Origin: Aurelia coerulea
Taxonomy: Eukaryota; Cnidaria; Scyphozoa; Semaeostomeae; Ulmaridae
DNA length: 64,000 nucleotides
Assembly (NCBI GenBank): GCA_039566865.1
Contig: CM076943.1
Location: forward strand, 18,743,501-18,807,500
Direction of reading: 5' to 3'
The position numbers and the translations under genes are program-made. Positions 39,301 through 43,098 of the stretch are shown piece after piece. How positions within the stretch are numbered: the first letter of the stretch is position 1; each line of letters starts with the position of its first letter. A model generated the notes under the pieces. The model ran no database searches. It had not been told where the DNA came from and saw only the letters and a program-made list of their open reading frames with translations.

Positions 39301-42300
39301 CAGGGTTGCACGTCCATCATTTGGACAATCTCTTCTCGAGAACTGAAAGGCATGGTGTCCTTGAATATATGGCATGAAGTACACTGAAACAATGAAATGA
39401 AACCAGGGACTGCGGTGCATATTTTGAATAGAGGGGGCTGAAGTGTAGTTAGAACCATTGAGGGAGTATGGGGGCAAGCCCCCAAATAAATCTGCGTGAC
39501 CATCCCCTCTACTTTGGCAATGAATGTGACCAACACCCTTTTCATAGCTATGCGATTGCCAAAGAAAAGACCTTCATTTGCAGCATATTCAATCCTTAAA
39601 TCACCATAAAAGCAATCATCATGGAATGAAATGCAGTATTGCAAGTTTTCATTTGATAACGAAAGGTTCAGGCCCTAAAATGAAAAACATTATATTGCAA
39701 AGTTAAAACTTTCGTAATATCGTGGAATTATCATATATAAAAACATAGATAATATTGAAGCACTACTTTCAGAAGCAAGCTGATCTAGTTCTCCAGGACA
39801 TGATGGTATTAAGCCATCGATTATAAAATCTACCTTTGAACTCCTAGTTAGCCTACTCTCTCACATCTACAACCTTTCCATAAATTCTGGAATATTTCCA
39901 GATATTTGGAAAGTCGCAAAAGTAATTCCTGTTTTCAAGAAGAGTGAAAGATACCTTGCCAGAAAACTACAGACCAATCTCTCTCCTGTCTTGCTTTGAA
40001 AAAATATTTGAACGTCTGGTTGTTAAACGTATGATGACTTTCATCAAAAAACATAAACTATTGTATGAACTCCAATTCGGATTCAGAGAAAACCACTCAA
40101 CAGTGCATGCTCTCTTAGAAATTACCGATAAAATCTACAGTAAATTAGACCAAGATAACTGTGCACTTGGTGTATTTCTCGACCTATCAAAAGCATTTGA
40201 TACTATTGACCATGAGATTCTTCTTCACAAACTCCATAATTATGGATTTAGAGGGATCGTTGGAGACTGGTTTTCCAGCTATCTCAGTAAACGTAAACAA
40301 TACACGTGCTGCAATAAGACACAATCTGCCTTAGAAACCATTGAAACAGGAGTACCACAAGGGTCAGTCCTAGGCCCAATTCTTTTCACAATATTCGTAA
40401 ATGACATGGCAAACGCTATGAATGATGTTAAACCAAGACTCTTTGCTGATGACACAAACATATTTTGCTTTAGCAACAATATTAACGACTTAGCTAGAGT
40501 AATCAACAGCGAACTAGCCAAATTAGATGAGTGGTTCAAAGCAAACAAACTGCTTATCAACACCAGTAAAACAAATCATTGCCTTTTTAAACCAAATCGA
40601 AATAAAACCATCGACAACGATTTTGCAATCGAAATGGGTTCCAAACTTAAAGAAGTCAACAGTCTAAAATATCTTGGACTGCAAATAGATTGCAACTTAA
40701 ACTGGAATGACCTTATAGACATACTTGCTAGCAGCTTAGTTAAATATTGCTCTATGTTCGCTAAGCTGCGACACTTGGTCCCAGCTGAATGTTTGAAGGC
40801 TTTATTTCTCAGCTTAGTGCAATCAAAAATAAGCTACGCCTTAGAAGTTTATGGAGTGGCTAAAGAATGTAATTTAAAGCGACTCCAAGTACTGCAAAAT
40901 AGAATGCTTAAAATCTTGCAGTTCAAAGACTATAGATACTCTACAAACATTCTGCATAAATCGTATGGAATTTTAAAAGTAAAAGATCTCTATGAAGCAA
41001 AAATTCTTAACTTCATGCATAAAGTGCATCATAACCCAGAAAAACTTCCAGTTGCATTTCATAGCTATTTTGAAACTAATGAGGGTAAACATAAATACGA
41101 AACAAGACAAAGAAAAGACTATAAACTATGCAGAACACGCAAACATTGGGATGACCGAACGCTTAAAAACAAAGGTGCAAGACTCTGAAACTCTGAAATA
41201 ACCTCCCAGATAAAATAAAACATATCAATAACGTAAAATCATTTTCTAACGAAATAAAAAATCTTAGACTCCTTCAATACCAATAAAATAAAGAAACAAA
41301 AAACAACAAATTAAATCAAATATAAAATGACTTAACCTTTAACGCTTTATAATATTAACCATTATACTTTTACCAGTTTGCTACTACTATTCTTCTCGTT
41401 ACGTTTTGTATATATTTCGCTTGTTTTTGTTCTCAAAGCGGCTCAGACTAGATAAGCTTTGCTTTTCTGAGTCGTATAAGTTTTACAGTACATTGTATTA
41501 TGTATCATGTATTTCTTATGAATAAAGTTTGAATTGAATTGAGTTCTGATTTCGGTTGACGAAGTAGTTGGAACGTTCTTGGGACATTCCTCCTTGAGCG
41601 AAGCCACATTTTCAAACGTCTTGCACATCAAGAGTAACAATCAGCAATTTACAGATTTCAACAACTTCGCTTATCAGGGATGGAATTTGTTTTAAAGACA
41701 CCCGTTCGTAAGCTGTGGTGACGATAACGAAACTTTTGCATATTCGGCATAATTTTCCTCGACGTATGTCTTTTTGAGACAACAAAGTTTTTCCAAGAAT
41801 CAGCTGAGCTTGTCATTTTCTAAATGTAGCACTGTGGGATGTATAGTGACACGCAAATATGGATGCTAAGAACATGGGTAGTTAGACACTGCTTGTGTGC
41901 TTCTATGGAGGAGCGCTGGATAATATGTGTCTGCGGAGGAAATATTGTTTAGTACTGCGAAGGAGATATCGAAAAAACGAAGAGAGAAGGAAGAGAGAAG
42001 AAATTCAATTTTAATATTTTCGTTCTTTCGATATCTCCTCCGCCGTACTAAACAATATTTCCTCCGCAGATACATATTATCCAGCGCTCCTCCATAGAAG
42101 CACACAAGCAGTGTCTAACTACCCATGCTAAGAATTGGATGGAGTGGATGCAGTGAATTATGAACAGTTGGTGATATCTGGTCATATGAATGCAATTCTA
42201 AAAAACTAAAAACTATCTCTTACATAGGCGTAGGAGACATGGGGCTGAGGGGCTTTAGCCCCCCCCCCCCAACGTTGGAAAAATTTGCAAAAATCGGCCA

Positions 42301-43098
42301 TAATCGGGCAGAAATCCGCCTTAAGTCGGGAAAACTTTTTCTAAACAATGGGTTTTTTGTAGGGCAGCCCCCCAAATTCTATCTTCTCCTCGCTCATGAT
42401 CTCTTGTATCTCTTGAGAATTATTAGCCCGCGCTCCGCCGTGTTTGAATGAAACAAAGGAAATCTTCGACTGGTTGGTTGTATAAAGTCCTGCATCGAGC
42501 AGAACGAAATGCACTCTTTTCTATAAGAATAATGTTTATAAGAACATTCAGGCTCAGAATCATCCAATTTTTAAGAATGTCATAAGAATATTGGTCAGGA
42601 TGCCCAGCCTTAGTTCGCATATGTTGTATCATTTGTCAGCAGTTGCCTGTTATTTTGCAATGTTCATAACAGAGAATTTCATGACAAGCAATTTATTTTA
42701 ACTATGTTCCCCTGAATCCATATAAAATTTGAAAAAAATAGGAATGCTTTAAGAATATCTTTAGGCTCAAAACAAAGATTTATTAAGAATATCGAGGCTG
42801 GACTAAATTTATAGTGTTCTTACAAAAAGGAGTTAGGCCTAGTGGCAATGAAACAGTTCTTTAGAACGGGCTTTAGAAGTACACATATTTGCTGTTGTTT
42901 TTCGTCGTGTTGCAGTGTTTCTGCCAACGAATCTCTTCATTTAGTTGTCATCGCAAGCATCTTTAGACCCGATGATCTACGTTGGTATCCTGGCCTTTCC
43001 TTTTTCGATTTTAATCTTCAATAGCTACTCTAACGCAGGAAAAGAATAAAAAAGTTGCATACCGTCACCTCAGGTACCTTCAAAGAAACCGTGTCCAT
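3180..43098 (-). CDS. DLC1: DLC1/STARD13/STARD8-family RhoGAP-START protein, 15 exons, 3' end outside window
   Basis: Known for the family: a GTPase-activating protein for RhoA/Cdc42, acting at focal adhesions and the cell cortex, with SAM, serine-rich linker, RhoGAP and lipid-binding START domains. Seen here: 15 minus-strand exons (listed separately) whose phases join without a break into about 746 codons. Rough residue positions are SAM tail 44-86, serine-rich linker 87-306, RhoGAP about 388-600 and START from about 620 to the edge. Diagnostic motifs are YDNIP, RWHSFQ, GIFRRSG (arginine finger), ADMLKQY, PDENREALQTFL, NLSVCFTP, KGWIQHS and RHLWDDEMVHW. The final START part (the YLIEPCG, EWY and FGHLCA region of the family) is absent and presumably lies left of position 1. 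All introns carry transposon debris. The first two exons are the least certain: no clear first SAM helix (EAC.WL..GFPQYA in the family) was found. Orthology to the single invertebrate family member is inferred. Confidence 0.93.
4678..4841 (-). CDS. DLC1: DLC1-like exon 14, START domain
   Basis: A 164-bp exon opens ESQAKAKGWIQHSFADEVEI and continues with YKKVNDGYPIRLWKAVVEVN and DVLRRFVKER. It aligns with the START N-terminal half (KFKGW....., YKKV.DG.PLRLWK..VEV). In STAR-related domains this part lines the hydrophobic lipid pocket. Acceptor TTTTTAG, donor GTGAGA. Its first 31 bp and acceptor recur twice just upstream in the gene (see the repeat at 4811-5361). Confidence 0.95.
4811..5361 (-). 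repeat. Three tandem ~185-bp copies of the exon-14 acceptor and 5' end
   Basis: Units start at 4811, 4993 and 5180, each with GAATCCA followed by the C/T-rich inverse of the exon start and GAGATTCC. On the minus strand every unit has a splice acceptor followed by ESQ(A/L)(K/R)AK(G/R)WI. Only the 4811 unit continues into the full exon. The shared part spans 31 bp of exon plus ~155 bp of upstream intron; copies diverge progressively, with the outermost (5180-5361) the most altered. Confidence 0.9.
5574..6109. mobile_element. TTAA-flanked MITE, ends AGGGGCAGTCAGACG
   Basis: Terminal inverted repeats: TTAAAAGGGCAGTCAGACGT at the left and the inverse of TTTAAAGGGGCAGTCAGACG at the right. The ~530-bp interior has no credible coding frame. 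TTAA is present at both junctions. It is inserted in a stretch of short degenerate AAATCT(T)-type repeats that resumes on its right (6110-6180). Confidence 0.75.
6262..6443. mobile_element. MITE of the AGACCTTTTAGCTAT family, single-length copy
   Basis: It starts AGACCTTTTAGCTATGCTAC and ends with the inverse, AATAGCTAAAAGGTCT. The body (CTGGATCGAGCG, GTTCGAAAATTCTAC) is shared with 16741-16907, 18032-18272 and a fragment at 9879-9918. About 180 bp, no coding capacity. Confidence 0.8.
6471..6963. mobile_element. TACAGTA-ended MITE with CATATAAGAACC motif
   Basis: Terminal inverted repeats TACAGTAAAAACCTGCATAT (left) and its inverse (right, GGTTCTTATATGCGGG...TACTGTA) bound 493 bp rich in TAAGAACC. 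TA is present at both ends and may be the target duplication. Related ends occur at 26561-27857 and 61320-61758. Confidence 0.8.
6984..7136 (-). CDS. DLC1: DLC1-like exon 13, RhoGAP-START linker and first START helix
   Basis: A 51-codon exon begins VPEDVMMKCRFSYIEQGDPV and ends EDGYHSYLDNCFTGLLQ. It matches VPEEM...C..SY.E.E and the first START helix (Y..(F/Y)L...V.GL..E) of family members. Acceptor CTTCCAG, donor GTTAGT, phase 0 on both sides. Confidence 0.93.
7578..7810. mobile_element. MITE with GCTCTCCATAT ends
   Basis: Left TTTAAGGCCGCTCTCCATAT and right inverse (ATATGGAGAGCAGCCTTTA) form ~28-bp imperfect inverted repeats ending in GCGTTTT/AAAACGC. The 233-bp unit has no coding frame. 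The left junction carries TTAA, the right TTAC. Confidence 0.72.
8114..8441. mobile_element. MITE with TCGTTCAATTCCTACC ends and AATGCCCGGG repeats
   Basis: Inverted ends TGTCTCGTTCAATTCCTACC and its inverse (GGTAGGAATTGAACGAGACA) enclose at least five copies of (C)AAATGCCCGGG with G/C runs. A related, more decayed copy lies at 22448-22718. Just outside the left end a second small inverted repeat (AATTCGAAAATATA, 8028-8105) is present. G-rich runs could form quadruplexes. Confidence 0.75.
8561..9233. mobile_element. 673-bp inverted-repeat element with CATGTTATAT ends
   Basis: Left CATGTTATATACCCTGGGTA...CAGAGCCT and right inverse (AGGCTCTGGTACCCAGGGTGCATGTTATAT in two blocks) are imperfect inverted repeats, as are inner blocks containing GGTTCCATTCAAACATAG and CTATGCTTGGATGGAACC. 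No coding frame is evident. It lies between DLC1-like exons 12 and 13. Confidence 0.65.
9696..9749 (-). CDS. DLC1: DLC1-like exon 12, last RhoGAP helix
   Basis: An 18-codon exon, AAQQCLVDLMKSVRFLFA, matching the AATQGLAHMI..CKKLF helix that closes the RhoGAP domain in this family. Acceptor TATGCCAG, donor GTAAGT, phase 0 on both sides. Confidence 0.9.
9879..9918. mobile_element. Terminal fragment of the AGACCTTTTAGCTAT MITE family
   Basis: About 40 bp (CGCTCGATCCAGACTCTTTT, then GTAGAGTAGCTAATAGGT) matches the right end of the elements at 18032-18272 and 6262-6443. Confidence 0.6.
9997..10140 (-). CDS. DLC1: DLC1-like exon 11, RhoGAP NLSVCFTP motif
   Basis: Exactly 48 codons, opening MDHKNLSVCFTPAFFHIFG. 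The asparagine of NLSVCFTP is the conserved RhoGAP residue that contacts the GTPase switch regions. The rest is a basic, serine-containing loop ending KDLEDTN, as in vertebrates (QKDLNEN). Both borders are in phase 0; donor GTAAGA. Confidence 0.95.
10356..10385. mobile_element. 30-bp TAGCCTGATAA hairpin with 8-bp direct flanks
   Basis: TAGCCTGATAA and its inverse TTATCAGGCTA are separated by 8 bases. Flanks are a perfect 8-bp direct repeat AAAGGGAC at 10348-10355 and 10386-10393. It looks like a minimal insertion related in its ends to 10951-11049 and 2740-3011. Confidence 0.65.
10578..10722. repeat. Imperfect inverted repeat, CCGAGGGGCGTATCACTCT ends
   Basis: The inverse of CCGAGGGGCGTATCACTCT recurs at 10703-10722, with TCTCGTAC on both inner sides. 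The surrounding 10410-10560 contains more TTGGAGA and AAATCT-type short repeats like those at 5400-5560. Probably a small transposon remnant. Confidence 0.6.
10951..11049. mobile_element. 99-bp TAGCCTGCGTG hairpin element with 9-bp duplication
   Basis: TAGCCTGCGTGCAG...ACTGCGAAGGAGAGC and its inverse form a near-complete palindrome. The flanks are a perfect 9-bp direct repeat GAATTTGAT at 10942-10950 and 11050-11058. No coding capacity. Confidence 0.88.
11059..11837. other. Intron, nothing recognised
   Basis: AT-rich DLC1-like intron. The plus-strand open frame 11168-11440 has no recognisable domain and no splice context I trust. Confidence 0.6.
11838..11968 (-). CDS. DLC1: DLC1-like exon 10, RhoGAP middle
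   Basis: A 131-bp exon encodes DIPDELRAQAIKLAIILMPD, then ENREALQTFLTFLNHFAEMA and VDNQ. It aligns over its length with the vertebrate segment (LPDENREVLQTLL.FL) before the M.P.NLAVC motif. Acceptor TTTTCAG, donor GTAACA. Confidence 0.96.
11969..13082. other. Intron, nothing recognised
   Basis: No coding frame, no clear inverted repeat. A short ATTAATATTCAAGGGCAGGTATG segment around 12690 is not assignable to a family from the sequence alone. Confidence 0.5.
13083..13394 (-). CDS. DLC1: DLC1-like exon 9, RhoGAP N-terminal half
   Basis: A 312-bp exon starts DKNIFGSPLLTTAQRTGNP and includes CIGIFRRSGMKSRIEKL, VYDIADMLKQYLRELPEPLL and LAETFISIYK. The arginine in GIFRRSG is the expected catalytic arginine finger that enters the Rho active site; the lysine and arginine in MKSRI are also family-conserved. 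The domain start (FG.PL) and the D..LKQ..R.LPEPL core are intact, so GAP activity is plausible. Acceptor CCTTGCAG, donor GTACGT. Confidence 0.97.
14288..14591. mobile_element. MITE with GTTGCAACCAGC ends
   Basis: Left TTAAATTGGCCGTTGCAACC and right inverse (GCTGGTTGCAAAGGCACCTT then TAA) are inverted; CATGCGTGTG follows the left end. The shorter element at 61929-62046 shares the same ends. No coding capacity. Confidence 0.65.
15109..15402. mobile_element. G-run/C-run bounded element with ACCCATAAATCCGG repeats
   Basis: A run of 13 G at 15109-15121 followed by TAACTTAA is mirrored by TTAAGTTAAC and a C run at 15381-15402. Between them CATACCCATAAAT(C)CGGA recurs about five times in tandem with degeneration. 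It belongs with the other elements that start and end in G/C runs (33499-33790, 54937-55227, 35222-35535, 60693-61080). Confidence 0.65.
15403..16740. other. Intron, nothing recognised
   Basis: No exon or repeat family identified. The plus frame 16032-16229 ends without any domain and has no donor or acceptor support. Confidence 0.5.
16741..16907. mobile_element. MITE of the AGACCTTTTAGCTAT family
   Basis: It starts AGACATTTTAGCTATCCTAC and ends AGAATAGCTAAAAGTTC. The body matches 6262-6443, including GATTCTTTTCAGAATAGCTA at the right end. Confidence 0.75.
16947..17085. repeat. Inverted repeat with AACCGG...CCGGT ends
   Basis: TAACCGGCTTTGTGTTGTCC and AGGAAAATATAAAGC are mirrored by GCTTTAAATTTTCCT and ACTACACAACCGGT. 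The core GACCGAGCTTGCGAGGTCTG is also palindromic. Likely a small non-autonomous element; no duplication seen. Confidence 0.6.
17378..17424 (-). CDS. DLC1: DLC1-like exon 8
   Basis: Only 47 bp, reading WTVPKLLKRLRVSDNK, the counterpart of W(A/S)VPKFMKR.KVPDYKD in vertebrates. Acceptor TTTTTAG, donor GTAAGG. It takes one base and leaves one, which with exon 9 forms the aspartate of DKNIFGSPL. Confidence 0.92.
18032..18272. mobile_element. Palindromic dimer-like copy of the AGACCTTTTAGCTAT family
   Basis: The 241-bp unit is almost a perfect palindrome: AGACCTTTTAGCTATTCTAC...CGAAAATTCTAC then the inverse back to GTAGAATAGCTAAAGGGTCT. Each arm corresponds to the left part of the non-palindromic copies at 6262 and 16741. 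Confidence 0.85.
18289..18676. mobile_element. MITE with AAAGGGGCTGTACAA ends
   Basis: Left ATAAAGGGGCTGTACAATAC and right inverse (TTGTACAGTCCCTTTAAG). The interior (TCATTAAAACTTT..., AAGCTTCGATCA, TTGTCGCAGATACTT) is shared with the inverted copy at 62428-62809 and the truncated copy at 50735-51033. It lies 16 bp from the palindrome at 18032-18272. Right junction carries TTAA. Confidence 0.8.
18719..18838 (-). CDS. DLC1: DLC1-like exon 7, pre-RhoGAP helix
   Basis: The exon reads LSLKIQNLSAGQMNVLRKIS, then LLRLTALMERYSIQSRSGWH. It aligns with the SLQI...QMNLLQK.SLL(K/R)LTA(L/I)MEKY segment of vertebrate proteins. Acceptor CCCACCAG, donor GTACGT. Its last two bases (TG) form a tryptophan codon with the next exon. 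Confidence 0.92.
19336..19943. mobile_element. TA-flanked element with CCGGGTGTC ends, foldback type
   Basis: It starts CCGGGTGTCCTAGAAAAATG next to TA and ends AGACACCCGG before TA. Inner arms are imperfect inverted repeats (TAGTTAACTTGAACATAG against CTTCAAGTTAACTATCGA; CCAGAGCTTTAGCC against its inverse). 608 bp without a transposase frame. TA duplication plus such ends suggests mobilisation by an IS630/Tc1/mariner-type enzyme. Confidence 0.8.
20686..20922 (-). repeat. Two 130-bp direct repeats with hammerhead-like motif (Penelope-like?)
   Basis: Units begin CACTAAATACAAACAAATAA at 20686 and 20816 and share TTTTATTTTGTACGACG(T/C)TTCGGGCTTAAACCCATTATCAAGTC. On the minus strand this reads TTGATAA, a GGG/CCC stem with a small loop, then GAAAC, resembling the CUGAUGA-stem II-GAAA core of hammerhead ribozymes carried by Penelope-like retroelements. 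The core has substitutions, so cleavage is unlikely. Ends of the pair also carry inverted ACAAACTTCTTG / CAAGAAGTTTGT. Confidence 0.45.
21129..21197 (-). CDS. DLC1: DLC1-like exon 6, RWHSFQ motif
   Basis: A 69-bp exon encodes SVRRRRVRWHSFQKSSSDRG with its first codon split from exon 5. R.RWHSFQ.S is a signature of DLC1, STARD8 and STARD13 just before the RhoGAP region. Acceptor TTATTACAG, donor GTAAGT. The basic cluster is conserved in the family. Confidence 0.92.
21468..21562. repeat. TTG/ATT trinucleotide microsatellite
   Basis: About 95 bp of imperfect TTGTTATTGTTGCTATTATT units. It lies in the intron between DLC1-like exons 6 and 5. The long asparagine- or leucine-rich frames across it are artefacts of the repeat. 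Confidence 0.95.
21740..22401 (-). CDS. DLC1: DLC1-like exon 5, serine-rich acidic linker
   Basis: A 662-bp exon opens FKNSPLRKIRLKDNSG and continues as a Ser/Asp/Glu-rich, low-complexity linker of 220 codons. It contains GSFYDNIPMII, matching the (S)IYDNVP motif of vertebrate members, an acidic run (SSVSSNEDEDEED) and, near its end, SVDSGVPSSPV, matching the RRDSGVGASL region before RWHSFQ. In vertebrates this linker carries phosphorylation and focal-adhesion or tensin-binding sites; that function here is inference. Donor GTTTGT is slightly weak. It leaves two bases. Confidence 0.9.
22448..22718. mobile_element. Decayed copy of the AATGCCCGGG MITE
   Basis: Left TCGTTCAATTCCTACCATAA and right inverse (GGTCAGGGTAGGAAATGAAA) with AAATGCCCGG units between match the element at 8114-8441. 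It begins ~47 bp upstream (in gene sense) of exon 5. Confidence 0.7.
23189..24225. mobile_element. Outer foldback element with 9-bp duplication CCTTGGTAT, inserted in RT fragment
   Basis: It starts AGCATAGGTTCCAAATCTTT and ends with the inverse (AAAGATTCGGAACCAATGCT). Perfect 9-bp direct repeats CCTTGGTAT at 23180-23188 and 24226-24234 interrupt the RT reading frame. The interior resembles 60078-60598. It contains a nested relative at 23237-23740. Duplication length and long inverted ends fit Mutator-like/foldback elements. Confidence 0.9.
23237..23740. mobile_element. Inner foldback element with 9-bp duplication GGTGTAAAT
   Basis: It starts AACATAGGGCTCAAATCTTT and ends GAGCCCTTTGCT, flanked by perfect GGTGTAAAT at 23228-23236 and 23741-23749. 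Long inverted arms share GCCGTGGCA, AAAGCTACACATTTCTG and GTAGACCTT. A related full copy is at 28292-28722. Confidence 0.9.
25327..25372 (-). CDS. DLC1: DLC1-like exon 4, SAM domain end
   Basis: This 46-bp exon encodes RRLETLNRCSKLIDKR once the first arginine codon is completed from exon 3. It matches the RRLNTLNKCA..KL motif that ends the SAM domain in this family. The acceptor is TTTTAG and the donor GTAAGA. It ends in phase 0 and joins directly to the serine-rich exon. Confidence 0.88.
25480..25720 (+). pseudogene. Possible 3' coding remnant of a non-LTR element
   Basis: The translation near 25540-25660 (TYNLSKKMRASSLRNLM, then SSPGALGQLCCGIA across frame changes) resembles the RS.SF...G...WN.L tail found downstream of RT in CR1/L2-like elements. 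Weak, no boundaries visible. Confidence 0.3.
26561..27857. mobile_element. TACAGTA/CATATAAGAAAC MITE split by a TA-element
   Basis: The right end (inverse of TACAGTAGCGTCCCGCACAT) is at 27857. Its left end starts at 26561 as TACAGTA, is interrupted by the element at 26568-27452, and resumes at 27455 as GTATCCATCCCGCATATAAG. Related to 6471-6963 and 61320-61758. Confidence 0.75.
26568..27452. mobile_element. TA-flanked foldback element with CCGGGTGCGCC ends
   Basis: It starts CCGGGTGCGCCAAAATAAAC and ends with the inverse (TTTGGCGCACCCGG), with TA at both junctions. Arms of ~310 bp (26568-26885 and ~27125-27452) are inverted copies, e.g. TGGCAGGCCACGATAAATCG. The ~240-bp spacer is single-copy. 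No transposase frame. Confidence 0.9.
28292..28722. mobile_element. Foldback element, 9-bp imperfect duplication ATAGCATSA
   Basis: It starts AGCATAGGGCTTAAATCTTT and ends AAAGATTTGAGCCCTATGAT, flanked by ATAGCATCA (28283-28291) and ATAGCATGA (28723-28731). The body shares AAGGTCGGTGTAAA and GCCGTGG/GCCACGGCAGATTTACAG with the inner element at 23237-23740. Confidence 0.85.
28732..30400. other. Intron, nothing recognised
   Basis: AT-rich DNA without an assignable exon or bounded repeat. A splice-like TTTTCAG at 28871-28879 on the plus strand opens no frame with a known domain. Confidence 0.5.
30403..30450. repeat. Solo end of the AGCATAGGGCTC foldback family
   Basis: TTTTACAACGACCTTTTTAA followed by AGATTTGAGCCCTATGTTGG matches the right termini of the 9-bp-duplication elements. 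No left partner was found. Confidence 0.6.
30943..31024 (-). CDS. DLC1: DLC1-like exon 3, SAM domain middle
   Basis: The 82-bp exon reads DKKFPISISFVEKEHDTLDE, then DSRQSLI. It aligns with the conserved SAM segment of vertebrate DLC1 and STARD13 (FPI.I..V...HDFL..D). The borders are TTTTCTAG acceptor and GTATGT donor. It takes two bases to complete its first codon and leaves two. Confidence 0.88.
31025..32340. other. Intron, nothing recognised
   Basis: Contains repeated ACGGGGCA(A/G)-type phrases at 31417, 31483, 31797 and 31831 on the plus strand, and GACATGGCC/GGCCATGTCAT in inverse orientation near 31392 and 31875. That suggests a ~490-bp inverted-repeat remnant at about 31370-31900. No coding frame. 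Confidence 0.4.
32341..32537. mobile_element. MITE with CATGGGTAG ends and TCTGCGGAGGA motif
   Basis: Left CATGGGTAGCTAGACACTGC and right CAACTACCCATG. TGCGGAGGA motifs recur on both strands. It is a diverged relative of the palindrome at 41873-42125. Flanks GGTTATCC and GGTTATTG may be an eroded duplication. Confidence 0.6.
33290..33454. repeat. 165-bp palindrome, GGAGACGAGAT ends
   Basis: GGAGACGAGATACAGTTTGT, CCGTGCAGTAGGTTAA and GCTCATGCGC are mirrored by their inverses up to ATCTCGTCTCC at 33454. No coding capacity and no clear duplication. Likely a foldback insertion. Confidence 0.75.
33499..33790. mobile_element. G-run/C-run bounded MITE
   Basis: A run of 19 G, then TTACATGAC, is mirrored by GTTATGTACCTCCCCCC. 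The interior (TTTTCAGAAAGCTACCCTCT, TATGATGAATTTTGG, GAAAATTTGCTGA) is shared with 54937-55227. Flanks GCTAACATC and GCTGACATA match at 7 of 9 positions. Confidence 0.75.
33791..35221. other. Intron, nothing firmly recognised
   Basis: The minus frame 33776-33982 and plus frame 34838-35041 lack domains and splice support. A direct repeat of TTGGGGAGGCA(C/T)AT at 34198 and 34225 is the only internal structure seen. Confidence 0.45.
35222..35535. mobile_element. G-run/C-run bounded element
   Basis: ACCCGGGGGGAGGGTACTTA at the left is opposed by AAGCACCCCCCCCTCCTGCA at the right. Inside, CAATTTTTTCTAGCACAGG(G/T)TAT occurs twice (35293 and 35428) as a direct repeat of ~135 bp. No coding frame. 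Confidence 0.5.
36240..36626. mobile_element. MITE with CGTAAGTCCTC ends and AATAAGCCCC repeats
   Basis: CGTAAGTCCTCAAATAAGCC and its inverse (CGAGGACTTACG) bound ~387 bp containing many AATAAGCCYCC units on the plus strand. A similar AAGCCCCCC/AAGTCCCCC stretch occurs at 50510-50615. No coding capacity. Confidence 0.75.
36627..38746. other. Intron; one uncertain exon-like block at 37644-37705
   Basis: Mostly unrecognised. On the minus strand 37705-37631 has an AG acceptor, an open frame (KSKILEYRWSRIKKKILEES, then LWQVSQD) and a GTAAAG donor, and its 1-to-1 phase would fit between exons 2 and 3. It lacks clear SAM similarity, so it is not called as an exon. Confidence 0.3.
38747..38840 (-). 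CDS. DLC1: DLC1-like candidate exon 2
   Basis: A strong acceptor (pyrimidine tract, then TTTGCAG) and a GTAAGT donor enclose 94 bp that is open in only one frame: 31 codons beginning LNERRKSVEAKNKSGF and one leftover base. The leftover base matches the phase needed by the SAM exon at 31024. The VEAK start and total length resemble the region before FPI in vertebrate family members, but the conserved tryptophan of the first SAM helix is missing. Either this SAM is divergent or an exon is still unassigned. Confidence 0.5.
39770..41540 (+). mobile_element. Non-LTR retrotransposon copy, 5'-truncated
   Basis: Coding similarity begins near 39770 (an in-frame stop lies before SSSPGHDGIKPSIIK) and the element ends at 41540 in TTGAATTGAATTGAG after an AATAAA. 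The 3' end has the same short repeat as the decayed copy ending near 25090. It sits antisense in the first DLC1-like intron. No duplication could be defined because the 5' end is unclear. Confidence 0.85.
39944..41188 (+). pseudogene. Reverse transcriptase (RVT_1) of CR1/L2/Jockey-like non-LTR element, frameshifted
   Basis: A 414-residue open frame carries the RT motifs in order: NYRPISLLSCFEKIFERLV, QFGFRENHST, ALGVFLDLSKAFDTIDHEIL, GVPQGSVLGPILFTIFVND, LFADDTNIF (catalytic FADD) and SKTNHCLF, then the thumb and a C-terminal region. Known role: copies element RNA at a nicked target. Upstream coding (SSSPGHDGIKPSIIKSTFEL to VAKVIPVFKKS, 39787-39938) is joined to this frame only through a one-base frameshift near 39940, and an in-frame TGA lies at about 39780. 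No endonuclease domain is visible. The copy is therefore inactive but young enough to retain most of RT. Confidence 0.93.
41873..42125. mobile_element. Near-perfect palindrome, CATGGGTAGTTAG ends, 9-bp duplication
   Basis: CATGGGTAGTTAGACACTGC through GATATCGAAA is mirrored almost base for base to GCAGTGTCTAACTACCCA around a ~45-bp purine-rich loop. Direct 9-bp flanks TGCTAAGAA at 41864-41872 and 42126-42134. No coding capacity. Related to 32341-32537. Confidence 0.88.
42135..43062. other. Intron 1 part, TAAGAAT-rich repeat remnant
   Basis: A C run at 42258 and, from about 42480 to 42830, multiple TAAGAAT(A/G) phrases resembling the TAAGAACC MITE family. No bounded element or exon found. Confidence 0.4.
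43063..43098 (-). CDS. DLC1: DLC1-like candidate first coding exon
   Basis: An ATG in a good initiation context (GAAGATGG) opens MDTVSLKVPEVT and ends at a GTATGC donor in phase 0. That is the phase required by the acceptor of the exon at 38840-38747. The peptide matches no domain I know. Support is only the start codon, donor and phase fit; a different first exon, or an alternative promoter, is quite possible. A cDNA would settle it. Confidence 0.4.

Noticed and set aside
39300..39674. Minus-strand open frame preceded by an AG acceptor (GLNLSLSNENLQYCISFHDD...), looking like a further DLC1-like exon
   Set aside because: No donor in frame, no similarity to the family, and its 3' part runs into a GGGGGCTTGCCCCCAT palindromic repeat typical of mobile DNA.
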